From Drechslerella dactyloides (taxonomy: Eukaryota; Ascomycota; Orbiliomycetes; Orbiliales; Orbiliaceae): DNA of 64,000 nucleotides. The position numbers and the translations under genes are program-made. The notes beneath the pieces are model-generated. The model did not search any database. It saw only the letters and a list, made by a program, of their open reading frames with translations, and was not told where the DNA came from. Of the stretch, positions 61,995-64,000 are shown piece by piece. Where the stretch lies: assembly GCA_020064725.1 (NCBI GenBank), contig JAGTWJ010000008.1, positions 1,674,001 through 1,738,000 on the forward strand, in the 5' to 3' direction. Each line of letters starts with the position of its first letter. The first letter of the stretch is position 1.

Positions 61995-63710
61995 ACCTCC
62001 GCGCCTGTGGCACGCCGCAGCTTTGTCTTGGACCGCAAATCAATATGACATATAACGAATATAACGACTGAAGACACGCGAGAGATCAGCATAATGGCCG
62101 GAGCATATGTAGTATGAGGGAGGGCGAACTGTTCATGTTCGCTTTTTGTTTGTTGTGTTTTTTCGCCCCAAAGTGTCATTATAGAACATTGGTGATTCGT
62201 TCTTTCGTTTTTCTTCCCATGAGGTGATCGCGAACATTTTGTCTCATCGCTTCGAGTTTTTGGCTTTCGTTTTTTTGTTTTCTACATTCTATTACTTCAC
62301 TAATAGGCTGCATATCGGTGCCGGAGCCGCTTGGGCCGTTCTTCTTTGTGTATGAGAGGGGGGTTATGCATGGCGTCGACCGATTATGAGTATCATAAGT
62401 ATCTTTACTTTTTCATATTAACCATATTTTTTTTCTTTCTTTTCTTCGGATTCTTCGGCATCGGGCTTTGTTGCTGGTGCGTGCAGTCTTCATTTTTCAT
62501 TTATCATTTCCTTTTTTTTCTTCTTTTTTATATTTTCGCTTCGATCTTCTTCCTTGTATAGAAACGGTGCCACATATGTACGATATTTTAGTGATAAGAT
62601 TAACCTCTGCTTTCTTCATTCCATTGCGTGGCGTTGCTATAGATTATGACTTGCAATCTTTGGTTATGCGTGCGTGCATGCGTGCGTGCTTGCAAGCAGT
62701 GTTGATTCAAGCGTGCATGCATGAGGGATAGATAGCTAGCCGTTGACGGATATGCTGTTGGCTGGGGCGTGCATGCATGCAGCATTGATAGCTATCCGTG
62801 ATGGGGACGGCGTATCAATGCACAGTCTCGTGGACGCAGCTCTCGGCGCATGCGTGCATGCGTACGTGCGTACGTGCGTGATAGGCTTTACTGATAACTA
62901 CACTTGATATCGCGATCGATGCATAGGTCCGCTGTGGCGTTGAGGTTATCGTATAGCTTACTGATTTCGCCAGTTTGTTGAGCTGACACTCGTCTGGTAT
63001 TATATGGAGGAGATTCGCGATTGTATTTAGAGCTGGAGATGGTATGAGGGGTGCGTGCAAACATATACTGTTGCTGTGCATATAAATGGGGCATCTACGT
63101 CCTGTTATCAGGCCGATATCAGTATTTACAATAATAGGGCGTAGAATATCCATGTGTATGGATTCTATATCGCTGGCGGATCGATAGATTTATATACGAC
63201 GGCGTAGGTGCAACTTTGTGCCTATGATTCCTGGTAACTACATACAATCCTTCTGTATTCTACCGTGGGTAAGTAGCTACGAATACGGATGGGTCCAGGG
63301 GAACACTCGGTCGATCGACAGGTTTCGTCTAATTGTGAAGCTGTCTAGTCGACGCTCGGTCGCTAGATGTATCGATGGGTCTAGGTTGAATTTAGAATGA
63401 ACATGACATCCGATGCCTTAACAACCCCAGTGTCTAACGAATGCAAAATTCATCATACCCAGCTATAAAATTAAGGAACGACAGAAGTTGAAATCCAAGC
63501 TGGCAGATTACAAAATAAAGAAAATGTTCAAAATCCAAAATATTCCTTGTTATTCGTACTATCGCCCAATCCATTCCAACCATAGCGCCTCAAGATGGCA
63601 ATATATAAACTTCGATGATATCGTGAGTTGATGGTGCGTGCAATGGCCCTCGGAACCAGTCGAAGTATCGATAGTGATCTCATAATATCGGCCCACGACC
63701 ACTGCCCGTT
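61995..63710. other. Intergenic region right of the coiled-coil gene
   Basis: The first ~600 bases are T-rich and probably include the 3' untranslated region. From about 62660 to 62885 there is a cluster of GCATGC-type palindromes and alternating purine-pyrimidine sequence. The remainder to about 63700 is AT-rich with no supported gene. Confidence 0.5.
62846..62880. repeat. 35-bp perfect alternating purine-pyrimidine tract
   Basis: Bases 62846-62880 alternate purine and pyrimidine without interruption, mostly GC, GT and GCAT/CGTAC steps. Related GCGTGC/GCATGC runs occur at 62664-62700 and 62768-62782. Such tracts can adopt left-handed DNA under supercoiling; here that is only a potential. 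Confidence 0.8.
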
Positions 63711-63964
63711 TTAGGCAGCGTTCGTCGCCACAAGCAGTATCACGCCTGGCTCCGGTTGGAGCACGGGGCGGGGCCTGGTCTTCAGACTCTGCCGAATTAT
63801 ATATCCGACGGCGATCAATACGGTGAGGCCGACGGTACCGCAGACCAACGCTACGGTGACGGCGGTAGACAAGCCGTGTCGGTCTCTGCCATAGTACCGG
63901 CTTGTAAGAGGCATCTTATTGTGTATTCGCTCGTCGTATTTCTTGCTGTTATCGCTATGAGAAG
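63711..63964 (-). CDS. Possible partial gene: last exon with one membrane helix
   Basis: On the minus strand an open frame of 67 codons from an ATG at 63914 ends at 63711. It contains a convincing single membrane helix (TAVTVALVCGTVGLTVLIAV) flanked by basic residues (YYGRDRHG before, RQSLKTRPRP after). Upstream, the sequence CTAATCAG ending at 63965 looks like a branch site plus acceptor, so this could be the final exon (63964-63711) of a gene whose start lies beyond the right edge. A stand-alone 67-residue membrane protein is the alternative. I do not recognise the family. Confidence 0.33.
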
Positions 63965-64000
63965 CTGATTAGACCTCTGTCTTTGATTCTGAGTATACTA

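Overview
The window comes from a filamentous ascomycete (Pezizomycotina-type) nuclear genome. The protein-coding genes carry short spliceosomal introns (mostly 60-160 nt) with GTRAGT/GTAYGT-like donors, CTAAC/CTAAT branch sites and YAG acceptors. The recognisable proteins include fungal-type families: Vac7, a Flc/TRP-like channel and Mpe1 with a long Asn/Met/Gly tail. No prokaryotic operons, CRISPR arrays, rRNA genes or convincing tRNAs were seen. I cannot name the genus.

Layout. About 11 genes occupy 64 kb, so the window is gene-poor for this group. Left part: a Vac7-like vacuolar lipid-signalling protein (3.1-5.8 kb, +), an unrecognised basic protein (11.1-12.1 kb, +), the pre-mRNA 3'-end processing factor Mpe1 (14.7-17.4 kb, +) and a Flc-type TRP-like channel (21.0-23.4 kb, -). 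Middle: an ADP-ribosylglycohydrolase (29.9-31.5 kb, +) convergent with the U3 snoRNP protein Imp3 (32.1-32.8 kb, -), which is divergent from a dCMP deaminase (33.1-35.0 kb, +). A type II membrane glycosyltransferase-like protein follows (37.5-39.3 kb, +), convergent with the splicing factor Prp6 (40.3-43.3 kb, -), which is divergent from the 18S rRNA dimethylase Dim1 (43.9-45.2 kb, +). Right part: a 14.6-kb tract without intact genes (45.2-59.8 kb), holding diverged repeats and a weak retroelement-like trace, then a coiled-coil protein (59.8-62.0 kb, +). A possible exon of a gene running off the right edge lies on the minus strand near 63.7-64.0 kb.

Working together. Most genes are single-copy housekeeping functions. 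Four act on RNA: Imp3 and Dim1 in small-subunit ribosome biogenesis, Prp6 in the U4/U6-U5 tri-snRNP, and Mpe1 in cleavage/polyadenylation. I see no cluster that looks like a coordinated pathway or defence system.

Exon junctions were placed by eye from splice signals and checked for reading-frame continuity; there is no transcript evidence here. I found no convincing undescribed system. The items most worth a second look are the decayed 45-57 kb tract, a possible alternative N-terminus on Dim1, an in-frame stop-free intron in prp6, and two unrecognised small or partial reading frames.
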